A stretch of 6,652 bases of DNA from NCBI GenBank assembly GCA_038997305.1, contig JAWAZZ010000016.1, positions 1-6,652 on the forward strand, written 5' to 3'. The DNA comes from JAHLMO01 sp038997305. GTDB taxonomy: Archaea; Aenigmatarchaeota; Aenigmatarchaeia; CG10238-14; SpSt-28. The translations under genes and the position numbers were made by a program. Shown here piece after piece: positions 1 through 5,053 of this stretch (position 1 is its first letter; every line of letters begins with the position of its first letter). The notes beneath the pieces were generated by a model. That model worked only from the letters and a program-made list of their open reading frames with translations. It was not told the DNA's origin and searched no databases.

Positions 1-280
1 TTTTTATTTTATTTGTTGCATCTATTTTAAATGATTTGTCATAATTTCCCCTCAACATCTTAAGATTATTAAGTTTCAGATTTTCTTTTAGTTGATTTAA
101 TTCATTTTCTAAATTAAGTAATGACCTACCACTAACCATTAAGCCACACAAAGAGAAAATATTATTTTCTCTATTGGTTTTTTGTCTTTCAGATTCATCA
201 ATAAACAAGAATTCTATATTTTTATCTCCTCCATATACTATATAATCAACTATCTTAAAGTCTAACAATCTCTTTAACAT
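1..280 (-). CDS. DUF3800-like protein, N-terminal part (runs off left edge)
   Basis: Partial gene; 93 codons are visible from an ATG at 280-278 and the frame is still open at the window edge. Residues 24-30 read FLFIDES, followed at 41-51 by a hydrophobic strand (IFSLCGLMVSG), then a leucine-rich helix (LLNLENELNQLKENL) and a basic stretch KMLRGNYDK. This order matches the start of DUF3800 proteins, which have an RNase H-like fold and begin with a conserved 'yiDESG' strand; here the Gly is Glu31 and the candidate catalytic acid is Asp28. The frame overlaps the end of hsdM by 26 bases, so the two genes are probably co-transcribed and translationally coupled. DUF3800 proteins are often found near restriction and other defence genes; a nuclease role is inference. 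The start is uncertain because the first 22 residues precede the recognisable domain; a GGAGGAG at 232-226 lies inside the gene and has no well-spaced start after it. Confidence 0.68.
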   Translation of the reverse strand, partial: MLKRLLDFKIVDYIVYGGDKNIEFLFIDESERQKTNRENNIFSLCGLMVSGRSLLNLENELNQLKENLKLNNLKMLRGNYDKSFKIDATNKIK

Positions 281-1982
281 GGTTAATTAATTTCTCTTCT
301 ATTTCTCTTAGTTCTTCACGTAACTTAAAATATTCAGAAATTTCTTTTGAGAGATCTTCTATCGAAAATTCTTCATCAAATACTGGAGTAATATATAAAG
401 AAACGTTCAAATTATAATCATTCTTTATTATTTCAGTTATGTCAACAATTTTAGAAAATCCTTTCTCTTCAACAAAATTTTTATAAGCATTAACTATTTT
501 GTCAATTCCTTCTTTTGAAAGTCTATCCAATCTTCTAACTTCAGGATGATCTTCGTAGTAATTGCTTGCATCGATAAACAATATTTTATTTTTTCTTTCA
601 GTGGGTTTATTTTTATTGAAAATTATTATAGCTGCTGGTGCACCTGTATTATAAAACAATTTAGGTGGTGTGGAAATAACGCATTCTATTAAATCTTCTT
701 CAATAATCTTCTTTCTTAGTTCTTTTTCTTTTCCTCCTCTAAATAAACAACCTTGATCTATAACTATTCCAACTTTTCCATTCTCGTTAACGCTATTAAT
801 AGCTAAGACTATCCAAGCCCAATCGGCAGAATTGTTTGGTGGATAACCATATTTAATAAAATATTCTTTAACAGTTGATTTTGCTAAATTTTCTTCTCCA
901 TATCCATCTTGATTCCAAGGAGGATTAAAGATAACTATATCAAACTTTTCATTCCTAAACAAAGGATTTAACAGAGAATCGCCTCTATAAAGTTTAACGT
1001 TAGGATTATCCAAAGGAATTCCATGAAGAACAAAATTCAAAACTAAAATAGCATAGTTAATATCTTTGAGCTCTTGCCCTACTAATTTTAACTCTTTAGC
1101 AACATCTTCTCCATAGTTATTTTTTACATATTTATAAGCATAGATTAACATTCCACCACTACCAGCAGCAGGATCTAATATCTTATTCCTTTCTTTGTTA
1201 GGATCTAACAGTCTTACCAAAAGTTCAACAATTTCTCTGGGTGTAAATAATTCTCCCGCTTTTGCTTTTTGAGGAGCAAAATAGCTTATCAACCATTCAT
1301 AAGCATCTCCCAAAATATCAGTCTCTAACTCTCCAAAATCGACAGAATTAAAGATATTTACAACATCTCTTAAAGCTATATCTATAGATGGCTCACCAAC
1401 AAGCCTATTTAAATAAGCTTCTAAGAAGAAGTTAATAGCATCTTTTATTTGAGTATTAACTTCTGCAATTTTTCTTAATGCATCAACTATACTTTTTGTT
1501 AAATTTTGCTTTGAAACGGCTTGGTGCCAATAACAATCTACAGGTATTTTAATAGGATAGCCTACTATATCTTCTAATTCTTCCTCACTAACATCTTTGT
1601 ATCTTTCCTTTAATTTAACTTTTTCTTTTGTTCGAAGATCAGAAGCTATTTTATAGAAAAGCAACAAAAGCAAAACCTCATATTCTAATTTGCCTCTAAT
1701 CAAATCTGCAGCCCTTTTAAGTAAATCTATTAGTTTTCCCTTATCAATTTTTTCTTGTTTTATCAATTCTTGCATAGGAACCAAATAATAATAAACTCTT
1801 TTTTCTTTATCGTTATATTCTTTTTTTAGCAATCCTTGCTTTTCCATCCTAGAAAATAAAGATGTTAAAGAATTTTCGTCTCTACCTAGCTTTTCAACAG
1901 CATCCTTAAGAGTAAATTTATTGTATCCAAACTCGCTTAATATCTTATTATATATTTCATATATGGTTTTTTTCTTGCCCAT
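255..1982 (-). CDS. hsdM: Type I restriction-modification-like DNA adenine methyltransferase (HsdM) with N-terminal winged helix
   Basis: S-adenosylmethionine-dependent N6-adenine DNA methyltransferase subunit of 575 aa. Residues 1-68 form what looks like a winged-helix DNA-binding domain (recognition helix about 35-50, basic wing KEYNDKEKRVYYYL 53-66), an addition to the usual HsdM plan. A helical HsdM_N-type region follows (about 80-215), then the catalytic domain: GELFTPREIVELL at 243-255, SAM-binding DPAAGSGG at 270-277, acidic GQELKDINYA at 302-311, and catalytic NPPW at 353-356 after FDIVIF. The LFRGG, LFYNTG and NLNVSLYITP segments typical of HsdM are present, and a charged helix (about 543-572) ends the protein. 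All key motifs are intact, so it is probably active. The ATG at 1982 sits about 20-27 bases from a TATA box, fitting a leaderless start. A DUF3800-like gene overlaps its 3' end. No HsdS or HsdR is visible; they may lie beyond the left edge or be absent. Confidence 0.93.
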   Translation of the reverse strand: MGKKKTIYEIYNKILSEFGYNKFTLKDAVEKLGRDENSLTSLFSRMEKQGLLKKEYNDKEKRVYYYLVPMQELIKQEKIDKGKLIDLLKRAADLIRGKLEYEVLLLLLFYKIASDLRTKEKVKLKERYKDVSEEELEDIVGYPIKIPVDCYWHQAVSKQNLTKSIVDALRKIAEVNTQIKDAINFFLEAYLNRLVGEPSIDIALRDVVNIFNSVDFGELETDILGDAYEWLISYFAPQKAKAGELFTPREIVELLVRLLDPNKERNKILDPAAGSGGMLIYAYKYVKNNYGEDVAKELKLVGQELKDINYAILVLNFVLHGIPLDNPNVKLYRGDSLLNPLFRNEKFDIVIFNPPWNQDGYGEENLAKSTVKEYFIKYGYPPNNSADWAWIVLAINSVNENGKVGIVIDQGCLFRGGKEKELRKKIIEEDLIECVISTPPKLFYNTGAPAAIIIFNKNKPTERKNKILFIDASNYYEDHPEVRRLDRLSKEGIDKIVNAYKNFVEEKGFSKIVDITEIIKNDYNLNVSLYITPVFDEEFSIEDLSKEISEYFKLREELREIEEKLINHVKEIVRL

Positions 1983-2002
1983 AATAATAAAACACCGAAA
2001 GA

Positions 2003-2010
2003 TATTTATA
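2003..2010 (-). promoter_or_regulatory. TATA box of hsdM
   Basis: On the minus strand the bases read TATAAATA, preceded by a purine-rich AGAAAAG that could serve as the BRE. The box centre is about 24 bases before the hsdM ATG, so transcription would begin at or next to the start codon. No Shine-Dalgarno site is present between them. Confidence 0.6.
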
Positions 2011-2027
2011 CTTTTCTATACTTTAAA

Positions 2028-2058
2028 CGACGCATTACGTCAATTAATTGTTAATGAC
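2028..2058. promoter_or_regulatory. Two adjacent dyads upstream of hsdM (possible operator)
   Basis: GACG-CATTA-CGTC (2029-2041) is a perfect 4-bp inverted repeat. It is followed by GTCAATTAATTGTTAATGAC (2039-2058), an imperfect palindrome: GTCA and TTAA arms match TTAA and TGAC with one unpaired A. They lie just upstream of the hsdM TATA box, where an activator or repressor could bind; the winged helix of HsdM itself is a candidate ligand. That link is inference, and AT-rich DNA produces such dyads by chance. Confidence 0.3.
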
Positions 2059-2069
2059 TTATAAGCAAA

Positions 2070-2080
2070 TTATATAAATA
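2070..2080 (+). promoter_or_regulatory. Orphan TATA box, no gene assigned
   Basis: TTATATAAATA preceded by AGCAAA is a good match to an archaeal BRE/TATA on the plus strand, with a predicted start near 2100. No plus-strand gene follows; the frame opposite bcp is a shadow. It could drive a short RNA ending near the hairpin and T-run at 2169-2185. Read on the minus strand the same bases give TATTTATATAA, which could be an upstream hsdM promoter. Chance occurrence in AT-rich DNA is possible. Confidence 0.3.
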
Positions 2081-2084
2081 TCCC

Positions 2085-2138
2085 TACTAAAATTAAAGTT
2101 TAGTATAATTTTAGTCATGCCAAAATTATAGTATTTGG
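2085..2138. repeat. Nest of competing inverted repeats in the hsdM-bcp gap
   Basis: Several arms overlap and can pair in exclusive ways. TACTAAA (2085-2091) pairs with TTTAGTA (2099-2105). ACTAAAATT (2086-2094) pairs with AATTTTAGT (2107-2115), 9 bp. TATAATTTT (2104-2112) pairs with AAAATTATA (2122-2130), 9 bp. CCAAA (2120-2124) pairs with TTTGG (2134-2138). The region lies between the end of the sod-bcp operon and the hsdM promoter. It could be a 3' processing or termination structure, a cluster of protein-binding half-sites, or part of a small RNA. Stems are almost purely A-T, so stable RNA folding at high temperature is doubtful. Confidence 0.45.
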
Positions 2139-2168
2139 TAAGGCTAAATTATAAAGAATTAAATTAAT

Positions 2169-2182
2169 AAATCTATAGATTT
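2169..2182. terminator. Palindrome over the bcp stop codon, possible bidirectional terminator
   Basis: AAATCTATAGATTT is a perfect 14-bp palindrome that contains the TAG stop codon of bcp. On the plus strand it runs into five T residues (2181-2184 plus the preceding T), and on the minus strand into T-rich sequence. Hairpin plus T-run could end transcripts from either side. Archaeal termination depends mostly on T-runs, so the role of the hairpin is uncertain. Confidence 0.35.
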
Positions 2183-2616
2183 TTAATTATTTCTAAAGAT
2201 TTTATAGCATGTTCTTCAGCATCTATGTTTTTCAAAACTTCTATTATTTTTCCTTCTTTGTTTATAATGAATGTAACTCTTTGAGCTCCAGATCCTCTAG
2301 GATTTTTTACTCCATAGCTTTCTATTATTTTCTTCTCTACATCAGCAACGATAGGAAATTTTGCACCATATTTTTCAGCAAATTTTTTCTGAATTTCTAT
2401 ATCATCTGCGCTAACTCCTATTATTTCAGCTCTATGTTTTCTAAATTCTTCATATAATTCTGTAAATTTTATTAATTCTCTAGTGCATCCAGAAGTAAAA
2501 GATTTTGGATAAAAATATAAAACGACAAAGTTATTTTTGTTTAAAATATCGCTTAATCTTATTTTTCCCTTAGTAGATTCAGCTTCAAAATCTATAAAAT
2601 TATCGCCCTTTTTCAT
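2173..2616 (-). CDS. bcp: BCP/PrxQ-type peroxiredoxin, single-cysteine
   Basis: Thiol peroxidase of 147 aa that reduces H2O2 and organic hydroperoxides in the cytoplasm. The thioredoxin-fold core holds the active site PKSFTSGC: Pro37, Thr41 and peroxidatic Cys44 form the PxxxTxxC motif, and Arg113 (in QRVTFIINKEG) is the expected active-site arginine. FPIVAD (87-92) and the YGVKNPRG loop are typical of the BCP/PrxQ group, and the length is normal. Cys44 is the only cysteine; the resolving Cys five residues later found in many BCPs is Ile49 here, so it works as a 1-Cys enzyme and needs an outside thiol. Its ATG (2616-2614) overlaps the TGA stop of the SOD gene as ATGA, so it is very likely translated by coupling from the SOD transcript. 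The role is to remove the H2O2 made by the neighbouring SOD. Confidence 0.93.
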   Translation of the reverse strand: MKKGDNFIDFEAESTKGKIRLSDILNKNNFVVLYFYPKSFTSGCTRELIKFTELYEEFRKHRAEIIGVSADDIEIQKKFAEKYGAKFPIVADVEKKIIESYGVKNPRGSGAQRVTFIINKEGKIIEVLKNIDAEEHAIKSLEIIKNL

Positions 2617-3230
2617 ATCTTTAATTTGTCAAAATTTCTTTCAACGACTTCCCAATCCAAATTTTGGAAAAATGCTTCTATATATGCTTTTCTGTTTGTT
2701 CCATAATCTATAAAGTATGCATGTTCAAAAACATCTAATGCTAATATTAGTTTTGAATTTTGTACCATATATGTATTTTGCTCGTCCCCAATAGAAATTA
2801 CCAATCTTCCAATATCATCGGCCCAAACTAACCAAGCCCATCCTCTTGCTGCCATAGCTGTCGCTTTAAGTTCTTTTAAAAATCTTTCGAAAGATCCAAA
2901 ATCTTTTTCTATTTGAGTAGCAAGCTTACCTCCAGGCTTTCCTCCTTTACCACCCAAATGCCCAAAATATATTTCATGATTAACCATTCCATTATAGGCT
3001 CTAGTCCATTCAACTTTTAAAGCTCTTATTAAAGAATATGTTGCGTTAGCATTCTCAAATTCTTCATCTTTTAGCTCTTCTATTTTCTTAGATATTTCGT
3101 TATATTTGTTTACATAACCGACATATAGCTTTATGTGCTCTTCTATAGTTCTTGCTGATATTCCTTTCATTTCGAAAATTTGCGGTCGCTCTTTTTTATA
3201 GTCTATTGGTTTTCTTTCTGGATATGCCAT
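2613..3230 (-). CDS. sod: Fe/Mn-family superoxide dismutase
   Basis: Converts superoxide to O2 and H2O2 in the cytoplasm; 205 aa, a normal length. Metal ligands of the family are all present: His32 in the first helix (ISARTIEEH), His85 (VNHEIYFGHL), and Asp166 and His170 in DVFEHAYFIDYG. Tyr39 in YVGYVNKYNEI fits the gateway tyrosine. The usual Trp of DVWEHAY is Phe168, and the segment between His32 and Tyr39 is one residue shorter than in E. coli SodB, a variant seen in some thermophile SODs. Gly81 four residues before His85, with Gln151 later (GDEQNTYMV), resembles the Mn-type second sphere rather than the Fe-type, so Mn or mixed metal use is possible but not proven. It is the first gene of a two-gene operon with bcp and is divergent from an Lrp-type regulator. 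The ATG at 3230 has AT-rich TATA-like sequence about 25 bases upstream. Confidence 0.95.
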   Translation of the reverse strand: MAYPERKPIDYKKERPQIFEMKGISARTIEEHIKLYVGYVNKYNEISKKIEELKDEEFENANATYSLIRALKVEWTRAYNGMVNHEIYFGHLGGKGGKPGGKLATQIEKDFGSFERFLKELKATAMAARGWAWLVWADDIGRLVISIGDEQNTYMVQNSKLILALDVFEHAYFIDYGTNRKAYIEAFFQNLDWEVVERNFDKLKI

Positions 3231-3276
3231 AATATTTTCTATTATTTATATTAATATTTTACTAATATAGAAATAT
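3231..3276. promoter_or_regulatory. Shared divergent promoter of sod and lrp, with a 23-bp dyad
   Basis: Only 46 bases separate the two start codons. One AT element (about 3244-3256) lies near -25 for both genes, so both likely make leaderless transcripts from overlapping TATA boxes. TATATTA (3247-3253) and TAATATA (3263-3269) form a perfect 7-bp inverted repeat with a 9-base spacer. Its position over the TATA box suits a repressor, and Lrp/AsnC proteins bind AT-rich dyads and often their own promoter. Control of sod-bcp and lrp by this protein is inference. Confidence 0.5.
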
Positions 3277-3711
3277 ATGGTACGAAAATCGAAATTCGAT
3301 AACAAAGATATAGAAATTTTAAGAATTTTACAAAAAAATTCAAGAACTAAATATACAAAAATTGCTCAAATTCTTAATATTACAGAAGCTGCTATTAGAA
3401 AAAGAGTAAAAAAACTTTTAAAAGAGAAAATAATAAGAAAGTTTACTATAGATATAGATTATAATTTGTTGGAATACAAACTATGTTTTATTGGACTAGA
3501 TATAGATAAAGATTATATTTTTGAGGTAATCAAAAAAATTCCAAAAAATGAAAACATTAAAGCAATTTACATATCGTATGGAGATCATAACCTAATGATA
3601 GAATTTTTATACAAAAATTCTTCAGAATTAAACAATTTCATAGAAAAATTAAAAAACATTAGAGGTGTTTTAAAGGTTTGTCCCGCAATAATAGCTGAAA
3701 AAATATATTAG
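3277..3711 (+). CDS. Lrp/AsnC-family transcriptional regulator
   Basis: DNA-binding regulator of 144 aa, the usual size. Residues about 7-55 form the AsnC-type helix-turn-helix: FDNKDIEILRILQKNSR, then IAQILNITEAAIRKRVKKLLKE, with recognition helix EAAIRKRVKKL. Residues about 65-140 form the RAM (effector-binding, oligomerising) domain with alternating strands and helices: LCFIGLDI, IKAIYISYGDHNLMIEFLY, and VLKVCPAIIAEKIY. These proteins assemble as dimers to octamers and respond to amino acids or other small molecules; the effector here cannot be read from sequence. It is divergent from sod-bcp and is followed 64 bases on by a second peroxiredoxin, so it is a good candidate to control the whole oxidative-stress island as well as itself. 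It has a single Cys in each half (Cys70 in LCFIG, Cys in VCPAI near the end), which could in principle sense redox state, but this is speculative. Confidence 0.92.
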   Translation: MVRKSKFDNKDIEILRILQKNSRTKYTKIAQILNITEAAIRKRVKKLLKEKIIRKFTIDIDYNLLEYKLCFIGLDIDKDYIFEVIKKIPKNENIKAIYISYGDHNLMIEFLYKNSSELNNFIEKLKNIRGVLKVCPAIIAEKIY

Positions 3712-3738
3712 TTCTAAATCCGAACCAAAAAATACGAA

Positions 3739-3757
3739 GCAAAAACTATTTAAATTT
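3739..3757 (+). promoter_or_regulatory. BRE/TATA promoter of the Prx6-type peroxiredoxin
   Basis: GCAAAAAC followed by TATTTAAAT (3747-3755) lies about 25 bases before the ATG at 3776, the spacing of a leaderless archaeal transcript. This is among the clearest promoters in the window, so the gene is probably transcribed separately from lrp. Confidence 0.6.
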
Positions 3758-3775
3758 TTAACAATAATCTATTAC

Positions 3776-4456
3776 ATGGAAGAGAGAATACCCTTAATAG
3801 GAGAAAAGTTTCCAGAAATAGAAGTAATGACAACACACGGAAAACTAAAGCTACCAGAAGCTTATAAAGGAAAGTGGTTTGTACTTTTTAGTCATCCAGC
3901 AGATTTTACACCAGTATGTACAACAGAGTTTATAGAATTCGCAAAAATGTACGAGAAATTCAAGGAAATAAACACAGAACTAATAGGCTTATCTATAGAT
4001 CAAGTGTTTAGCCATATAAAATGGGCAGAATGGATAGAAGAAAAAGCAAAAGTAAATATACCATTTCCAATAATAGCAGACGATTTAGGAATACTAGCTA
4101 AAAAACTAGGAATGATATCTCCATACAAAGGAACTAATACAGTAAGAGCTGTTTTTGTTGTTGACCCAGAAGGAATTATAAGAGCTATACTTTATTATCC
4201 TCAAGAAGTTGGTAGAAACATAACAGAAATTTATAGATTGGTTTTAGCGTTACAAACATCAGATAAAAACAAAGTCGCGATACCAGCAAACTGGTATGCA
4301 GATAAATTGGAATGGAAAAATTCTAGTTTAATAGGAAATAAAGTAATAATACCCCCAGCAAAAACTATCGAAGAAAAAAAGAAAAGAGAAGAAATGGTTG
4401 AAAAGAAAGAAGCTGAAATGTTAGATTGGTGGTTTGTTTATAAAGATTTAGAATAA
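3776..4456 (+). CDS. Archaeal Prx6-type peroxiredoxin, resolving cysteines lost
   Basis: Peroxidase of 226 aa in the archaeal 1-Cys/Prx6 group, related to the Aeropyrum pernix thioredoxin peroxidase. The active site reads SHPADFTPVCTTEF: His40, Pro41, Thr45 and peroxidatic Cys48; Arg124 (NTVRAVFVVDPEG) is the active-site arginine. The C-terminal arm that forms dimers and larger rings is present (PANWYADKLEW, IGNKVIIPPAKTIEEKKKR), ending in DWWF (217-220). In relatives this motif sits in CxDWWFC, whose two cysteines (207 and 213 in A. pernix) resolve the oxidised enzyme; here they are Met215 and Val221, and Cys48 is the only cysteine in the protein. It must therefore be recycled by an external thiol or work in a different way. 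The start matches the family (MEERIPLIGEKFPEIEV). It lies just after lrp and works with sod and bcp in peroxide removal. Confidence 0.95.
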   Translation: MEERIPLIGEKFPEIEVMTTHGKLKLPEAYKGKWFVLFSHPADFTPVCTTEFIEFAKMYEKFKEINTELIGLSIDQVFSHIKWAEWIEEKAKVNIPFPIIADDLGILAKKLGMISPYKGTNTVRAVFVVDPEGIIRAILYYPQEVGRNITEIYRLVLALQTSDKNKVAIPANWYADKLEWKNSSLIGNKVIIPPAKTIEEKKKREEMVEKKEAEMLDWWFVYKDLE

Positions 4457-4533
4457 GAGAATAAAAAATAATATGGGATGCAAAAGAACTAAAAAATCAT
4501 CAAAGTAATCTAAATCCAAATCTGGCAACCACC
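4457..4533. other. Intergenic stretch after the Prx6 gene
   Basis: No gene is supported. An 11-codon frame (MGCKRTKKSSK, from 4473) has no promoter at the right distance and is too short to call. A run of AATC units (4507-4519) sits before a slightly more GC-rich patch (TCTGGCAACCACC). I found no C/D-box or other RNA signature. Confidence 0.4.
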
Positions 4534-4551
4534 TTCTTTTTTATTTTTTTA
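4534..4551 (+). terminator. T-rich terminator after the Prx6 gene
   Basis: Two T-runs of six and seven bases (within TTCTTTTTTATTTTTTTA) lie 78 bases after the stop codon. Oligo-T on the coding strand is the normal intrinsic signal for archaeal RNA polymerase, so this probably separates the peroxiredoxin transcript from the next gene. Confidence 0.55.
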
Positions 4552-4560
4552 TATTTATAA
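4550..4560 (+). promoter_or_regulatory. TATA box of the membrane-anchored protein gene
   Basis: TATATTTATAA is centred about 27 bases before the ATG at 4582, giving a leaderless start. It directly abuts the T-rich terminator of the gene before it. Confidence 0.55.
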
Positions 4561-4581
4561 CTTCTTTTTCAGTTATTTTAT

Positions 4582-4986
4582 ATGAAAAAGTTGCACTATC
4601 TCTTAGTTTTTTCCGCACTGTTTTTCACTATAATTATCTTACTTCAGCTTTTCCAGAAAAAGTATTCATATGACTTATCATACAATAACAATAACTATAT
4701 AACCATTTTTCAAAAAAACATAACTAATATTTCTTGCAATCAATCCCAAACCTTTGTTGGATATCTTGGCGCAATAGTCGTAGATTATATAAACGGAACA
4801 TCTAAAACAGAATATTATTTCTTCGATATAAAAGAAAATTCTACATATTTGATTGTAAACTTATATAATGCTACTCTCAATCTAAAGCAACCGTTAAATT
4901 TATATGTTGGCAATCCTATTAAAATAAACGTTAAAGGAATTCTAATAGATAAAGAAACTTTGTTCGTCTGCGAAATTTACGATTAA
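4582..4986 (+). CDS. Small membrane-anchored outer protein, possible OB-like fold
   Basis: Not a recognised family. The 134-aa product starts with MKKLHY and one hydrophobic helix (about 7-24, LLVFSALFFTIIILLQLF), a signal anchor or signal peptide; the rest should face outside. The outer part has six N-glycosylation sequons (Asn46, 49, 53, 71, 86, 96), many for about 110 residues, and two cysteines (Cys52, Cys130) that could form a disulfide. The last strands, NPIKINVKGILIDKETLFVCEIY, resemble the end of an OB fold such as that of CcmE-like proteins, but the heme-binding His motif of CcmE is not visible, so this is only a structural guess. It has its own promoter and a 67-base gap to the next plus-strand gene. 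It may be a small surface or envelope protein. Confidence 0.8.
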   Translation: MKKLHYLLVFSALFFTIIILLQLFQKKYSYDLSYNNNNYITIFQKNITNISCNQSQTFVGYLGAIVVDYINGTSKTEYYFFDIKENSTYLIVNLYNATLNLKQPLNLYVGNPIKINVKGILIDKETLFVCEIYD

Positions 4987-5024
4987 ATATATATATATTC
5001 ATCATTGATAAACATAAAAATAAA

Positions 5025-5053
5025 TTTATTTTAAAAACTACTTAATAGTAGTT
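5025..5053 (+). promoter_or_regulatory. Promoter with operator-like dyad touching the start codon
   Basis: A TATA-like element (TTTATTTTAAAAA, 5025-5037) precedes the ATG at 5054 by about 21-26 bases. Between them AACTACT-TAAT-AGTAGTT (5036-5053) is a perfect inverted repeat with 7-bp arms and a 4-base centre, ending at the base before the ATG. If the transcript is leaderless the dyad covers the transcription start and would be a repressor site; if it begins earlier the same bases could form a hairpin that hides the start codon. Confidence 0.5.

Noticed and set aside
2009..2036. Short frame MRRLKYRKV on the minus strand before hsdM
   Set aside because: Nine codons only, spanning the hsdM TATA box; no independent support.
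2209..2457. 82-codon open frame on the plus strand opposite bcp
   Set aside because: It is antisense to the well-supported peroxiredoxin, with a Phe/Tyr/Ser-rich composition typical of the opposite strand of a Lys/Glu-rich AT gene.
4473..4508. 11-codon frame MGCKRTKKSSK after the Prx6 gene
   Set aside because: Basic composition is suggestive of a ribosomal protein start, but it stops after 11 codons, and nothing supports translation.
3713..4517. TCTAAATCC before (3713-3721) and after (4509-4517) the Prx6 gene, as if target-site repeats
   Set aside because: Nine bases in AT-rich DNA; no transposase, no terminal inverted repeats, and the gene's composition matches its neighbours.
4470..4533. 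Possible C/D-box guide RNA
   Set aside because: Neither strand shows a proper C box (RTGATGA) with a matching CTGA at a suitable distance.
4985..4998. Alternating AT run after the membrane protein gene
   Set aside because: Short low-complexity sequence without a further signal; normal for such AT-rich intergenic DNA.
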